Assembly (NCBI GenBank): GCA_964400545.1
Contig: CAYNUG010000002.1
Span: forward strand, 1-64,000
From: UBA647 sp964400545
GTDB lineage: Bacteria > Acidobacteriota > Aminicenantia > UBA2199
Length of the DNA: 64,000 nucleotides
Reading direction: 5' to 3'
Shown here one piece after another: positions 50,989-60,240 of the stretch. The notes under the pieces are model-generated. The model did not search any database. It was not told the origin of the DNA and saw only the letters and a program-made list of their open reading frames with translations. The position numbers and the translations under genes were made by a program. How positions within the stretch are numbered: the stretch's first letter is position 1; every line of letters begins with the position of its first letter.

Positions 50989-51898
50989 TGTTCTCTCCTA
51001 TTGCATTCATGAACGTATCCTCCAGTGTCGATCTTTTTCTAAGGAAATGGCGGATGTGAGTCCCGGATTTGAGTGCAGCATCAAAGATCTTCTTTGTGGA
51101 AAAATCAGATGGGAGTTGTATTTTGATCATACCACGGCCGGCTTCTTCGTATTTGAATTCTTTGAATATATTTAAGAACCCGGAAATGTTCCCTCCGAGT
51201 TTGATCTCGAAGATATCAACATTTTTTGAGGTTATGACAGATATTTTTTCGTTAGCAATGATCTTCCCTTTGTCCATTATGATCACATCTTCACATGTGG
51301 CTTCGATGTCTGTAAGAATATGAGAAGATATTATTATGCTCATTGTTCCTTTTCTTGATATATCATTGATCAGTTCGATCATTTCTTTCCTGGAACCGGG
51401 GTCCATTCCTGATGTAGGTTCATCAAGGAAGAGCAGGACCGGATCGTGAACTATGGAAGAAGCAAGCTTGAGCCTCTGCATCATTCCCGAGGAATATGTT
51501 TCGACCTTTCTGTATCTTGATTCTTCAAGTCCGACATAATAGAGTACTTCATGAGCTCTTTTAATGGCTTCCTGCTTAGGCATTCCGCTCAACCGACCGA
51601 GGTAAGAAGTGAAATCAACTGCATCCATCCCGGGGATGATCGAATCTCTCTCTGACATATATCCGACTTGCTCTCTTAACTCTCTTCTGTTTTCTTCAAT
51701 GTTATAACCGAGTATTTTTCCGTGTCCCGCCGAGGCTTTCAAAAATCCGAGGATCAGTTTCATGAGAGTAGTCTTGCCGGCACCGTTAGGTCCGAGAAGA
51801 CCATATATCCCTTTTTTGGTGATCAGGCTGACATTGTCAACTGCTTTTATGTTGCCGTAGCTGAAGGTCAGCCCGTTCAATTCGATTGTTGTTCCCAC
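50978..51898 (-). CDS. ABC transporter ATP-binding protein (pair 2)
   Basis: A 306-aa ATPase: Walker A GPNGAGKTT, signature YSSGMMQRLKLA, Walker B LLFLDEPTSGMDP, switch His in IIISSHIL, and a C-terminal accessory domain. It starts at GTG 51898 without an SD; TATACT ends six bases upstream, so a leaderless start is likely. It heads the four-gene operon. Two coupled ATPase-permease pairs suggest either two related exporters or one heteromeric complex. Confidence 0.93.
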   Translation of the reverse strand: MGTTIELNGLTFSYGNIKAVDNVSLITKKGIYGLLGPNGAGKTTLMKLILGFLKASAGHGKILGYNIEENRRELREQVGYMSERDSIIPGMDAVDFTSYLGRLSGMPKQEAIKRAHEVLYYVGLEESRYRKVETYSSGMMQRLKLASSIVHDPVLLFLDEPTSGMDPGSRKEMIELINDISRKGTMSIIISSHILTDIEATCEDVIIMDKGKIIANEKISVITSKNVDIFEIKLGGNISGFLNIFKEFKYEEAGRGMIKIQLPSDFSTKKIFDAALKSGTHIRHFLRKRSTLEDTFMNAIGENSAD

Positions 51899-51904
51899 AA
51901 TTTA

Positions 51905-51910
51905 AGTATA
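51905..51910 (-). promoter_or_regulatory. -10 box of the ABC operon, predicted leaderless GTG start
   Basis: TATACT on the minus strand, six bases before GTG 51898; the -35 match is weak (GAAACA at 17 bp). Confidence 0.35.
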
Positions 51911-51920
51911 CGATTTTTTT

Positions 51921-51949
51921 TTGATATTGTTTCTTTTATGGATTATCAT
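51921..51949 (+). promoter_or_regulatory. Promoter of the P-loop protein and MFS operon
   Basis: TTGATA (51921-51926), 17-bp spacer, TATCAT (51944-51949), followed by AAGGAGG (51961-51967) and ATG 51972. Confidence 0.6.
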
Positions 51950-51971
51950 ACTAAATTCAGAAGGAGGTAGG

Positions 51972-52724
51972 ATGAAGAAAAATATTTTTAATATAATCCT
52001 TCTTAACGGAAGACCGGCAGCTGGGAAATCAGAAGTAATTGATTACTTGAAGAATGTTCCCGTCGAAGAGAGGATAGAGAAGTTTCATATTGGAGAATTT
52101 GAAGAAATTGATGACTTTCCAATTCTGTGGGAACAATTTGAAGATGATGACATTCTTGAAAAGATGGGATTGCCCAGGTTGATCTCCAATCCTTTTTTTG
52201 AATACAAAGGTAAGAAATACGAAGGATATGTATTCAAAGAAAAATGGTACTGGAATTTTCTTATAGAAAAAATTAATTTTATTTATTGGAAAAAATTGAA
52301 AGAAGATCCTGGATATCACGACAACAGAACTGCTATCATAGAATTTTCGCGCGGTTCGGAGCATGGTGGATTTAATACTGCGTATGACCATATTTCAGAT
52401 CAGATACTTAAAGAAAGTGCAACTCTTTACATAGATGTTAGCTGGGAAGAGTCATTGAAAAAGAACAGAAGACGGTATAATCCTGATAAACCCGATTCGA
52501 TACTCGAACATGCACTTGAGGATATTAAAATTGAAAAGCTTTATAAAGGGTCAGATTGGAAGGATTTTGTATCGGGAGACAAAAATTTTATTCACGTCAA
52601 AGACTGGAAGATCCCTTATGTAATATTTGAGAATATGCCGGAAAAAACTGATGATCCGGAAAAGATCGGGCCTCATCTTGAGGATGTGCTTAACAGATTG
52701 TGGAAAAATTATTCAAAGAGGTGA
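51972..52724 (+). CDS. P-loop NTPase/kinase-like protein of unknown function
   Basis: About 250 aa. The N-terminus carries a Walker A loop, LLNGRPAAGKSEVIDYL, of the small-molecule kinase type. Further on are IIEFSRGSEHGGFNTAY, a Walker-B-like strand ending in a negatively charged position, and VSWEESLKKNRRRY, which resembles the Arg-rich lid of nucleoside-type kinases. I recognise no specific family. ATG 51972 is chosen for its perfect AAGGAGG; the longer frame from 51921 starts in the promoter -35. It is two bases upstream of the MFS transporter, so it may phosphorylate the imported compound; this is inference. Confidence 0.7.
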   Translation: MKKNIFNIILLNGRPAAGKSEVIDYLKNVPVEERIEKFHIGEFEEIDDFPILWEQFEDDDILEKMGLPRLISNPFFEYKGKKYEGYVFKEKWYWNFLIEKINFIYWKKLKEDPGYHDNRTAIIEFSRGSEHGGFNTAYDHISDQILKESATLYIDVSWEESLKKNRRRYNPDKPDSILEHALEDIKIEKLYKGSDWKDFVSGDKNFIHVKDWKIPYVIFENMPEKTDDPEKIGPHLEDVLNRLWKNYSKR

Positions 52725-52726
52725 AT

Positions 52727-54052
52727 ATGCATACAAGCGAGTACAGAAAGAGAAGGTTTTTAAACTGGTTCCCCATGGGGATGACATACGCTTTGTTGTA
52801 TATGGGAAGATACAACCTTACCGTTTCGAAGAATGCTCTTGGGAATCTTATGAGCAAGCAGGATTTTGGCTTAATATTTGGTATAGGAGCTGTTGTTTAT
52901 GCTCTCTCATTTCTTGTGAACGGTCCGCTGGTTGACAGGATCGGAGGAAAGAAAGGTATACTGATAGCCGCTTTGGGAGCAGGAAGCATGAATCTTGTGA
53001 TGGGACTTTATCTGAAACATATCCTTTCATCAGGGAATCCGGATCCAGGTAACCTTTTTTTTGTGTTCTCTATTCTTTACGGGGCTAATATGTATTTTCA
53101 GAGTTACGGAGCGGTTTCGATAGTTAAGGTTAACGCACATTGGTTCCATATTAACGAGAGGGGGACTTTCTCCGGGATATTCGGGATAATGATCTCGTCA
53201 GGTATTTTTCTTGCGTTTGATGTGACCAGTCGGATCCTGGATTCTTCACTTGTAAAGGGGAAAGGGTTTTCTGGTGGTGACGCATTATGGTGGGCCTTTT
53301 TTTCCCCCGCACTTCTTCTTTTTCTATTTTTTCTGATAGAAATATTCTTATTACGTGATACTCCGGGAAAAGCAGGATTCAAAGATTTTGAGACAGGAGA
53401 TGCTTCTGAGGGTGAGGACCTTGAAGAGAGAGTTCCGGCATTCAAACTTATAAAAAGAATACTGACCCATCCGGTCATATTAACGGTTGCAGCTATCGAA
53501 TTCTGCACTGGTGTGCTCAGAAATGGTGTGATGCACTGGTTCCCTATCTATGCGAACGAACAATTGTCGGCTGGTCTTAAGGGAGGTTGGGCTTTTACTC
53601 TTAAGAATTGGGGGCTGATATTAATGGTTGCGGGAATTCTCGGAGGAAATATTGCAGGAATTGTAAGTGATAAATTGTTCCAGTCTCGAAGAGCACCATC
53701 CGCATCTTTATTGTATGGGATACTTATTGTAAGCGCCATTCTTATGATCCCGTTCCTGAACAACGGATGGGTGCTTGCTGCTATTATTTTTGTCATGTCT
53801 TTGTCGGTCATCGGGACCCATGGTCTCTTGTCGGGAACTGCAACAATGGATTTCGGAGGCAGAAAGGGGGCGGCAACGGCAGTTGGAGTTATTGATGGGT
53901 TTGTCTATCTTGGAACAGCTGTTCAATCTTTTTCTTTAGGATTTCTGACCTCGAAGAGCTGGTCATACTGGCCGATCTTTCTCATCCCTTTCGGTTTTGT
54001 CGGATTTCTGCTTTTACTGAAGATATGGAATGCAAAACCCGGGAATAAATAG
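52727..54052 (+). CDS. MFS transporter of the organophosphate:phosphate antiporter (GlpT/UhpT) type
   Basis: About 441 aa with 12 hydrophobic segments. YMGRYNLTVSKNALGN near the N-terminus carries the Arg-x-Asn pattern seen in OPA-family members, and GPLVDRIGGKKG is the MFS signature loop after helix 2. A central charged loop (about 205-225) separates the halves. By family it exchanges a phosphorylated organic solute for phosphate. ATG 52727 follows the upstream stop by two bases with AGAGGTG as SD. Confidence 0.88.
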   Translation: MHTSEYRKRRFLNWFPMGMTYALLYMGRYNLTVSKNALGNLMSKQDFGLIFGIGAVVYALSFLVNGPLVDRIGGKKGILIAALGAGSMNLVMGLYLKHILSSGNPDPGNLFFVFSILYGANMYFQSYGAVSIVKVNAHWFHINERGTFSGIFGIMISSGIFLAFDVTSRILDSSLVKGKGFSGGDALWWAFFSPALLLFLFFLIEIFLLRDTPGKAGFKDFETGDASEGEDLEERVPAFKLIKRILTHPVILTVAAIEFCTGVLRNGVMHWFPIYANEQLSAGLKGGWAFTLKNWGLILMVAGILGGNIAGIVSDKLFQSRRAPSASLLYGILIVSAILMIPFLNNGWVLAAIIFVMSLSVIGTHGLLSGTATMDFGGRKGAATAVGVIDGFVYLGTAVQSFSLGFLTSKSWSYWPIFLIPFGFVGFLLLLKIWNAKPGNK

Positions 54053-54069
54053 TTTTTTTTTATTTTATT

Positions 54070-54099
54070 AATGGAAAATTAACATTTTAATTTTCCATT
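54070..54099. promoter_or_regulatory. Inverted repeat over the -35 region of the TonB receptor gene
   Basis: AATGGAAAATT (54070-54080), 8-base loop, AATTTTCCATT (54089-54099): a perfect 11-bp inverted repeat. It ends two bases before the extended -10 and covers the -35 position, as an operator would. It could alternatively be a weak terminator for the MFS gene. Confidence 0.4.
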
Positions 54100-54101
54100 T
54101 A

Positions 54102-54110
54102 TGATATAAT
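54102..54110 (+). promoter_or_regulatory. Extended -10 promoter of the TonB receptor gene
   Basis: TGATATAAT matches TGnTATAAT, 38 bases before ATG 54149. AGGAGG at 54138-54143 is the Shine-Dalgarno. Confidence 0.6.
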
Positions 54111-54148
54111 TTTTTTACAAATCAATTAAATTAAAAAAGGAGGATTTG

Positions 54149-57100
54149 ATGAGAAAAAGCCTTTTCTTCAAAGTAATGCTTCTGTTAATATTACCTGCAT
54201 TTATTGTAGCTCAAAGTGCTACTACAGGTGCTATTACCGGAGTTGTCGTTAATAACGACGGAACACCTCTTCCGGGAGTTGCAGTAACAGCTGTCCATAT
54301 GCCTACAGGGACAACTTTTAATGTAATATCCAGAACAGGTGGGTTGTATCTGATACCTGCGGTTAAAGCTGGAGGTCCTTACTCTGTAACTGCTGTTATA
54401 ACAGGATTCAGGACAGAGAAAAAAACAGGTATAATTGTAAAATTGGGTGAGAAAGCTCAGGTTAATTTTGCTCTTCAACTGGCAACGGTTGATGCAGGTG
54501 AAGTTGTTGTAACCGGAGTGGAAGAGATCATTAACAAATCAAGGACCGGTGCTACGCAGAATGTTGGTCAGAATGTTATTGAAGATCTTCCCACGATCTC
54601 ACGTACATTGAGTGACTTTACACGTCTTGCTCCGCAATTTGCAAGTGGTGAGGATGCAGGTTCATTTGTTGCAGCCGGAAGAAACTCAAAATACAACAAT
54701 ATTCAGATCGATGGTGCTCAGAACAATGACCTTTTTGGTCTTGACCTGAGTGGAACTCCTGGTGGTCAGGCAGAATCTACTCCGATCTCGCTTGATGTTG
54801 TTCAGGAATTCCAGATCGTACTTGCCCCGTATGATGTCCGTCACGGCGGATTCACGGGTGGTGGGATCAACGTTATTACCAAGAGTGGTACGAATGACTT
54901 TCACGGATCTGTATATTATGAAGGAAGAAATGAAAGCCTGGTAGGAGATGGACCGTCTGATTATAAATTCGATAAATTTTCCGATTCTACATACGGTGTA
55001 TCTCTTGGTGGACCGATCATAAAGAACAAATTGTTTTTCTTCTTTAACGCGGAACAGACTGTCAAAAAGACTCCTGAAGATATTTATATCGATGGATCTG
55101 GAGCTGATTATGATTTCGGACATAAAGATGAAGCAGACAGGATAATTTCTATTCTGAAAGGATATGGATATGATGCTGGTGGTTATGATCAGGTTTCAAA
55201 TGAGACCAAAAGTACCAAGATCTTCTTCAGATTGGACTGGAACATAAATGATAAACACAGGTTGACTCTTCGTAACAACTATGTTGATTCAAGCCATGAG
55301 CGTCTTGACAGAACAAGCCATTCACAATTGTGGTTAGGTAATGCCGGAAGGATTTATTATAACACTAACAATTCAACAGTTTTACAGTTGAACAGTAATT
55401 TTTCCGAGAAATTATTCAACGAACTTATCATTAATGTAACTTCAATACATGATAATCCGACATATATGGGAAAGCCTTTCCCCAATATTACGATCAACAC
55501 GAAAACAGGTGTTTCCTTTAAAGCAGGTTCTGAAGAATACAGAATGAGAAATGATCTGAAACAGGATCTGATCGAAATTACAGATAATTTGACACTGTAT
55601 TCAGGAAAGCACACATATATCTTTGGTACACATAATGAATTCTTCAGTTTTTACAATGTTTTTATTCAGAGAGAATTCGGAAAGTATTCATTTAAAAGTA
55701 TCGATGATCTGGAGAATGGGAATCCCTCATATTATGACAGATATTATTCCATTACAGATGATCCGAACCAGCCTGCAGAGTTTGATGTTGCTCAGCTTGG
55801 TTTTTATGCAGGGGATGAATGGGGTGTAAATGATAAATTGACCCTTACATACGGTTTGAGAGCAGATGTTCCATTGATGAGTGATACTCCTCCTGAGAAT
55901 GCTGCAGTTAAAGCTTCTTTTGGTATAGCTACAAACCAGAATGCAGGTGGAAATATGCTGTGGTCTCCGAGATTCGGATTCAATTTTGATGTGAAGGGTG
56001 ATAATTCTCTTCAGATCAGAGGCGGACTGGGTGTTTTTTCCGGTAGAGCTCCTTATGTGTGGATCTCCAACCAGTTCTCAAATACTGCAACACAGATCGC
56101 AAGGTACAAAGATTATAGCCCCGATTTCTTTATCGTGGATCCTTATAATCAGCCTACCAACCCGTTTGCAAGAATATCAGGTGACATTAATCTGATCGAA
56201 AAGAATTTCAAGTTTCCTCAGGTTTTCAGAATGAATTTTGCAGTTGATAAAAAAATATTCGGTGGTTTCACTGGAACTTTTGAAGCTATATATTCAAAGA
56301 ATATCAATGATGTTATGTTTCAGAATATCAATATTGCGCAGAAGCCGGGAGTCACTCTTTTCGACGGCAGACCTGTATTCGGAACTCCTTCGACATCTAA
56401 ATACGTATATGGAAGAGCGGATTATGTTGATCCGAACTTTGGAAATGTTATCAAGCTGAGCAATACGAACCAGGGATATGAGTATTCACTTACTTTCCAG
56501 GTCCAGAAGCTATGGGGCGGTAATATGATCAATGCTGCTTATACCTATGGCCAGGCAAAATCATTGTTCGGAGGAACTTCATCCAGAGCAATATCCAATT
56601 GGAAATATAATGTTACAACAGATGATCCTAACAATCCGAAGTTAAGCTGGTCACCTCATGATACACGTCACAGACTTATGTTTGCATTGACAAAACAGTT
56701 TCATTTCATCAAGAAAGCTGCAACTTCATTCTCTCTTTTCTATAATGGAAGATCCGGTCGCCCTTACAGCACTCGCTACTATAATGATGCTAATGGTGAT
56801 GGATTTACTAATGATGCAGTTTGGCTTCCGAAAACTGCAGATGATGTTATCCTTACCAAGGGTACATGGGAAGAATTTGATCAGTATATGAAGGATGATC
56901 CTGATGGTCTTAATAAATACAGAGGAAAGATTGTTCCGAGAAATTCAAGTAGAGATCCATGGTCAAATTTTGTAGATATCAAAATAATCCAGAATATTCC
57001 TTTACCAATGAAAGGTAAAAAGCTTCAATTCTCTTTCACGGTAGAGAATTTCCTTAATATGCTGAACAAGGACTGGGGCGTCTACAAATACCTTGCTTAT

Positions 57101-57253
57101 GATGACCGTCCTTTGGTATATGCCGGTGTTGATGCGGCAACAGGAAAACCCAAGATGGAATTCATAGGGAAATCTGAGACTGATGCAAGATATACCATTA
57201 ACCAGATCCTTTCAAGATGGAAAGGAATGTTTGGTATTCGTTTCTCATTCTAG
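54149..57253 (+). CDS. TonB-dependent outer-membrane receptor, Oar-like with carboxypeptidase-regulatory domain
   Basis: A 1034-aa outer-membrane receptor. Signal peptide about 1-22 (ends FIVAQSA); carboxypeptidase-regulatory-like domain about 25-110 (GVVVNNDGTPLPGVAVTAV); plug domain about 115-240 with DGAQNNDLFG and GGFTGGGINVITKSGTNDFH; then the 22-stranded barrel with the terminal strand ending FGIRFSF. The arrangement is that of the Oar-like receptors abundant in Acidobacteria and Bacteroidetes, which import large or complex ligands. ATG 54149 is preferred over the adjacent TTG because of SD spacing. It is monocistronic, with its own promoter and terminator. Confidence 0.92.
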   Translation: MRKSLFFKVMLLLILPAFIVAQSATTGAITGVVVNNDGTPLPGVAVTAVHMPTGTTFNVISRTGGLYLIPAVKAGGPYSVTAVITGFRTEKKTGIIVKLGEKAQVNFALQLATVDAGEVVVTGVEEIINKSRTGATQNVGQNVIEDLPTISRTLSDFTRLAPQFASGEDAGSFVAAGRNSKYNNIQIDGAQNNDLFGLDLSGTPGGQAESTPISLDVVQEFQIVLAPYDVRHGGFTGGGINVITKSGTNDFHGSVYYEGRNESLVGDGPSDYKFDKFSDSTYGVSLGGPIIKNKLFFFFNAEQTVKKTPEDIYIDGSGADYDFGHKDEADRIISILKGYGYDAGGYDQVSNETKSTKIFFRLDWNINDKHRLTLRNNYVDSSHERLDRTSHSQLWLGNAGRIYYNTNNSTVLQLNSNFSEKLFNELIINVTSIHDNPTYMGKPFPNITINTKTGVSFKAGSEEYRMRNDLKQDLIEITDNLTLYSGKHTYIFGTHNEFFSFYNVFIQREFGKYSFKSIDDLENGNPSYYDRYYSITDDPNQPAEFDVAQLGFYAGDEWGVNDKLTLTYGLRADVPLMSDTPPENAAVKASFGIATNQNAGGNMLWSPRFGFNFDVKGDNSLQIRGGLGVFSGRAPYVWISNQFSNTATQIARYKDYSPDFFIVDPYNQPTNPFARISGDINLIEKNFKFPQVFRMNFAVDKKIFGGFTGTFEAIYSKNINDVMFQNINIAQKPGVTLFDGRPVFGTPSTSKYVYGRADYVDPNFGNVIKLSNTNQGYEYSLTFQVQKLWGGNMINAAYTYGQAKSLFGGTSSRAISNWKYNVTTDDPNNPKLSWSPHDTRHRLMFALTKQFHFIKKAATSFSLFYNGRSGRPYSTRYYNDANGDGFTNDAVWLPKTADDVILTKGTWEEFDQYMKDDPDGLNKYRGKIVPRNSSRDPWSNFVDIKIIQNIPLPMKGKKLQFSFTVENFLNMLNKDWGVYKYLAYDDRPLVYAGVDAATGKPKMEFIGKSETDARYTINQILSRWKGMFGIRFSF

Positions 57254-57280
57254 TTTATTAGTAAATTAGAAAATAAAATG

Positions 57281-57311
57281 GCCTCCCGGGAAACCGGGGG
57301 GCTTTTTTTTT
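57281..57311 (+). terminator. Rho-independent terminator after the TonB receptor gene
   Basis: Stem GCCTCCCGG / CCGGGGGGC with a GAAA tetraloop (57281-57302), followed by nine T. A textbook terminator, 28 bases after the stop. Confidence 0.92.
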
Positions 57312-57318
57312 GATTTTT

Positions 57319-58290
57319 TTATTCCTTTAAAAAAGATCTGAGTATTTTTGAGATCTTGTAGACACCTTTTCCATCCGCAAGGAGTTTGCCGGCTTGTCCG
57401 ATCTCTTTCCTTTTTTCAAATGAAAAGAATTTCAGCAGTTCGGAAATCTCGGAATAATCTTCTCTTTTCCATCTTCTGAATAAAAGGCCTGCACCGTTCT
57501 CCTCGAAGTATTGTGCAGTGAGCTCGTCATTACCGGTTCCTTGCAAATAAATAGCTGGAGTACCGGTGACAGCAGCTTTAACGGAAGATATATCAGGATC
57601 AATTATAGCAAGATCTGTTTCGAAATATGTTCTGGCGTAACTTTCGGGCGTACCTGATATCTTCAGTGAAGGATACAATCTTTTAAGTGTTTTTCTGTTA
57701 AATTTTTCAAAATCTTTTCCTGGGATGATCTTAACTCTGTATCCTCTATTCAGCAGGAGCTCGGTAAGTTTCCTTAGCTCTCTGTAGGGTAATCTGTTAC
57801 CCGGATCTAAAAGTATGTTCCTTAATTTTTTTTTGTACTTTCTGTCCAGATTGTGGAAATGGATATATTTATGATGCAATATTGTATATTCCGGTCCGGA
57901 TAAAATTGATCTTTCTTCGGTCTGTCCATCATATTCAAAAGGGGACGGATCAACAATAACATCGATGTCTTCGGGGCTCTGACCAAAGTATGAATATTTC
58001 ACGGTTGGGATCCCTTTTTTCTTTGCTTGGGATAGAATTTTTTTGTCTATCTCTGAGAAAATATCTTTAAAGAATAAAACAACTGAGACCTTTTCTTTGA
58101 ATATCTTAAGGAGTTCGGTATTTCCTAAATATTTGTAACCCCTTCCCTTGAAATAGGGGGAGAGATCTATGTTTCCTTCAATACTGAAAAGGATGTTCTC
58201 TTTTTTGCAGGTTAGTGATGCTAACTGGAAAGCTTTCTCTAAACTGAAAAATCCGATCTTCGGGATAATTTCAGTTACAATTAGAAGCAT
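57319..58290 (-). CDS. PseG/MurG-like GT-B fold protein
   Basis: A 323-aa protein resembling the PseG/SpsG group: two Rossmann-like halves, with DVIVDPSPFEYDG and LSGPEYTILHHKYI in the first half (the 'GP.Y..L' signature) and ILLDPGNRLPYRELRKLTEL opening the second. The C-terminal half ends with AVTGTPAIYLQGTGNDELTA, the position of the UDP-sugar site in MurG/PseG. PseG hydrolyses a UDP-sugar in pseudaminic-acid synthesis, but no other pse gene is near, so only the fold is claimed. It follows rocD with no gap (TAAATG). Confidence 0.65.
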   Translation of the reverse strand: MLLIVTEIIPKIGFFSLEKAFQLASLTCKKENILFSIEGNIDLSPYFKGRGYKYLGNTELLKIFKEKVSVVLFFKDIFSEIDKKILSQAKKKGIPTVKYSYFGQSPEDIDVIVDPSPFEYDGQTEERSILSGPEYTILHHKYIHFHNLDRKYKKKLRNILLDPGNRLPYRELRKLTELLLNRGYRVKIIPGKDFEKFNRKTLKRLYPSLKISGTPESYARTYFETDLAIIDPDISSVKAAVTGTPAIYLQGTGNDELTAQYFEENGAGLLFRRWKREDYSEISELLKFFSFEKRKEIGQAGKLLADGKGVYKISKILRSFLKE

Positions 58291-59496
58291 TTACCCCAGG
58301 ACTTCTCTGATACTCTTCATTGCATGATCGATCTCTTCTCTGGTTATTATCAGAGGAGGTGCGAACCTGATGATCCAGTCGTGTGTTTCTTTACAAAGGA
58401 GTCCTTTTTCCTTAAGCTTTGTTGTATAAGTTCTTGCTTTTCCGGCCGATTTTTTCAATACAACACCTATAAGTAATCCTTTGCCTCTGATGATATCGAT
58501 CTTATCTGAATTCATTGCCTCAAGTTGCTCTCTGAAATATTTACCGAGTTCAAAAGATTGTGCAGCAAGATTCTCATCGAGAAGAACTTCGATCGAGGCG
58601 ATTGCTACTGCGCATCCCAAAGGATTTCCACCGAAAGTTGATCCGTGGCTTCCGGGTTCAAAAACTCCGAGTATATCATTGTCAGCTGCAACTGCACTTA
58701 CAGGGAAGACTCCTCCTCCGAGGGCTTTCCCCATGATTATGATGTCAGGGATAATGTTGTCGTACATGAACGCAAACATTTTTCCCGTTCTTGCAAATCC
58801 GGTCTGTATCTCATCAACTGCAAGAAGAATATTATTTTCTTTCGAAATATCGCTGAGCCCTTTGAGAAAACCTTCGTCCGGCACAACGACGCCTGCTTCA
58901 CCCTGAATGGGTTCAACCATAATTCCGGCTGTATTTTCGTTAACGGCATTTTTAACCGCTTCGAGGTCGTTATATGGAACGATCTTAAATCCCGGAGTAA
59001 AAGGCCCGTAATCGTTTTTTGCTACTGGATCAGTTGAAAATGAAACAATAGAAATTGTTCTTCCGTGAAAGTTATCTGCAAAGACTATGATCTCTGCTTT
59101 ATTCTGTTCTATACCCTTTTGCTTGTATCCCCATTTCCTCATGGTCTTTAAGGCTGTTTCAACCGCTTCTGCCCCGGTGTTCATCGGAAGGATCATATCT
59201 TTCTCTGTAAGTTCTGCAAGTTTTTTTGCAAATTGAGGCCATTTGTCATTAAAGAAGGCTCTTGATGTAAGTGTGAGTTTGTCAGCCTGATTTTTTAGTG
59301 CTTTTATTATTGCAGGATGCCTGTGCCCCTGGTTCACTGCGGAATATGCAGACAGCATGTCCATATATTTTCTACCTTCGGGGTCTTCAACCCATATTCC
59401 CTCTGCTTTAGAGATCACAACTTCAAGAGGATGATAGTTGTGAGCTCCATATTTGTGCTCCATTTCCATAAATTGATCAGAATTTAAATTAGTCAT
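58291..59496 (-). CDS. rocD: Ornithine aminotransferase
   Basis: A 401-aa class III PLP aminotransferase that converts ornithine and 2-oxoglutarate to glutamate semialdehyde and glutamate. YGAHNYHPLEVVISKAEGIW is the ornithine aminotransferase N-terminus; VEPIQGEAGVVVPDEGFL, VDEIQTGFARTGKMFA, and the PLP-Lys in IIMGKALGGGVFPVSAV are standard. Other class III enzymes (acetylornithine, 4-aminobutyrate) are less likely given the N-terminal match. SD GAGGTG before ATG. Confidence 0.93.
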   Translation of the reverse strand: MTNLNSDQFMEMEHKYGAHNYHPLEVVISKAEGIWVEDPEGRKYMDMLSAYSAVNQGHRHPAIIKALKNQADKLTLTSRAFFNDKWPQFAKKLAELTEKDMILPMNTGAEAVETALKTMRKWGYKQKGIEQNKAEIIVFADNFHGRTISIVSFSTDPVAKNDYGPFTPGFKIVPYNDLEAVKNAVNENTAGIMVEPIQGEAGVVVPDEGFLKGLSDISKENNILLAVDEIQTGFARTGKMFAFMYDNIIPDIIIMGKALGGGVFPVSAVAADNDILGVFEPGSHGSTFGGNPLGCAVAIASIEVLLDENLAAQSFELGKYFREQLEAMNSDKIDIIRGKGLLIGVVLKKSAGKARTYTTKLKEKGLLCKETHDWIIRFAPPLIITREEIDHAMKSIREVLG

Positions 59497-59710
59497 ATTT
59501 CACCTCAAATAAGTAATTTTATTTTTATATTCTATCAGTTTAAAATTTTACGTCAACCCGCTTTTTCCAGGATTCTGAAGAATTATGAGAAGCCGATTTG
59601 TTGTTAAATACAAACAAAATATCCCTCTGAAATACAAGTGAAACGGATGCTTTATATTGACAGGTGCAGAGAAATATGAGAAAATTAAGCTTGAATTTTA
59701 AGAGGAGAAT

Positions 59711-59962
59711 ATGGGGACTGATCCAAGAGTTGTTGTTTTTTCAACACCATCATGTTCATGGTGCAGGAGTCTGAAACAGTATTTGAAAAAGCATAAGATC
59801 AGATTTAGAGATATTGATGTTTCAAGAGATCAGTCAGCCGCAAAGGATATGGTTAGAAGGACGGGACAGCAGGGTGTTCCTGTCATATTGATAAATAACA
59901 GACCGATCGTAGGTTTTAACAAGACAGAAATAAATAAATATTTAAATATTAAAGGAGGCTAA
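59711..59962 (+). CDS. YruB-type glutaredoxin-like protein
   Basis: An 83-aa thioredoxin-fold protein with the redox motif CSWC (in STPSCSWCRSLKQYLKKH) and the cis-Pro loop GVPVILINNRPIVGF. The pattern matches the YruB/NrdH-like glutaredoxins of anaerobes. It is one base upstream of groES and shares its transcript. GAGGAG SD before ATG. It probably acts as a small thiol-disulfide reductant; the partner reductase may be TrxB. The upstream gap (59497-59710) holds no gene and no clear promoter. Confidence 0.88.
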   Translation: MGTDPRVVVFSTPSCSWCRSLKQYLKKHKIRFRDIDVSRDQSAAKDMVRRTGQQGVPVILINNRPIVGFNKTEINKYLNIKGG

Positions 59963-59963
59963 G

Positions 59964-60230
59964 ATGAAAGTAAAACCATTAGATGACAGAGTACTGGTAT
60001 TGCCATTGGAAAAAGAAGAGCAAACGGGATCTATTATAATTCCTGACACAGCTAAGGAAAAACCTGTTGTTGGAACAGTTAAAGCAGTTGGAACGGATGA
60101 TGATCTGAAAGAGTTGATCAAAGTTGGAGATAATGTTGTATATGGAAAATATGCAGGTGAAGAATTAAAGGTAGATGGTGAGAAACATCTTCTTATTTCC
60201 CGGTCGGATCTTCTTGCGATAGTAGAGTAG
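59964..60230 (+). CDS. groES: Co-chaperonin GroES
   Basis: An 88-aa Hsp10 with the family opening VKPLDDRVLVLPLEKEEQTG, the mobile loop SIIIPDTAKEKP and the conserved VGDNVVYGKYAGEE. It is somewhat shorter than usual (about 95). groEL is not downstream, where a terminator follows, so the pair is split and groES is instead cotranscribed with a glutaredoxin. A strong AGGAGG precedes the ATG. Confidence 0.93.
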   Translation: MKVKPLDDRVLVLPLEKEEQTGSIIIPDTAKEKPVVGTVKAVGTDDDLKELIKVGDNVVYGKYAGEELKVDGEKHLLISRSDLLAIVE

Positions 60231-60240
60231 ACCATACTAT

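Noticed and set aside
57319..58290. Pseudaminic acid pathway
   Set aside because: Only a PseG-like fold is seen; no pseB, pseC, pseF or pseI homologue is nearby.
59656..59680. TTGACA promoter upstream of the YruB gene
   Set aside because: A perfect -35 occurs at 59657-59662, but no acceptable -10 lies at 15-19 bases.
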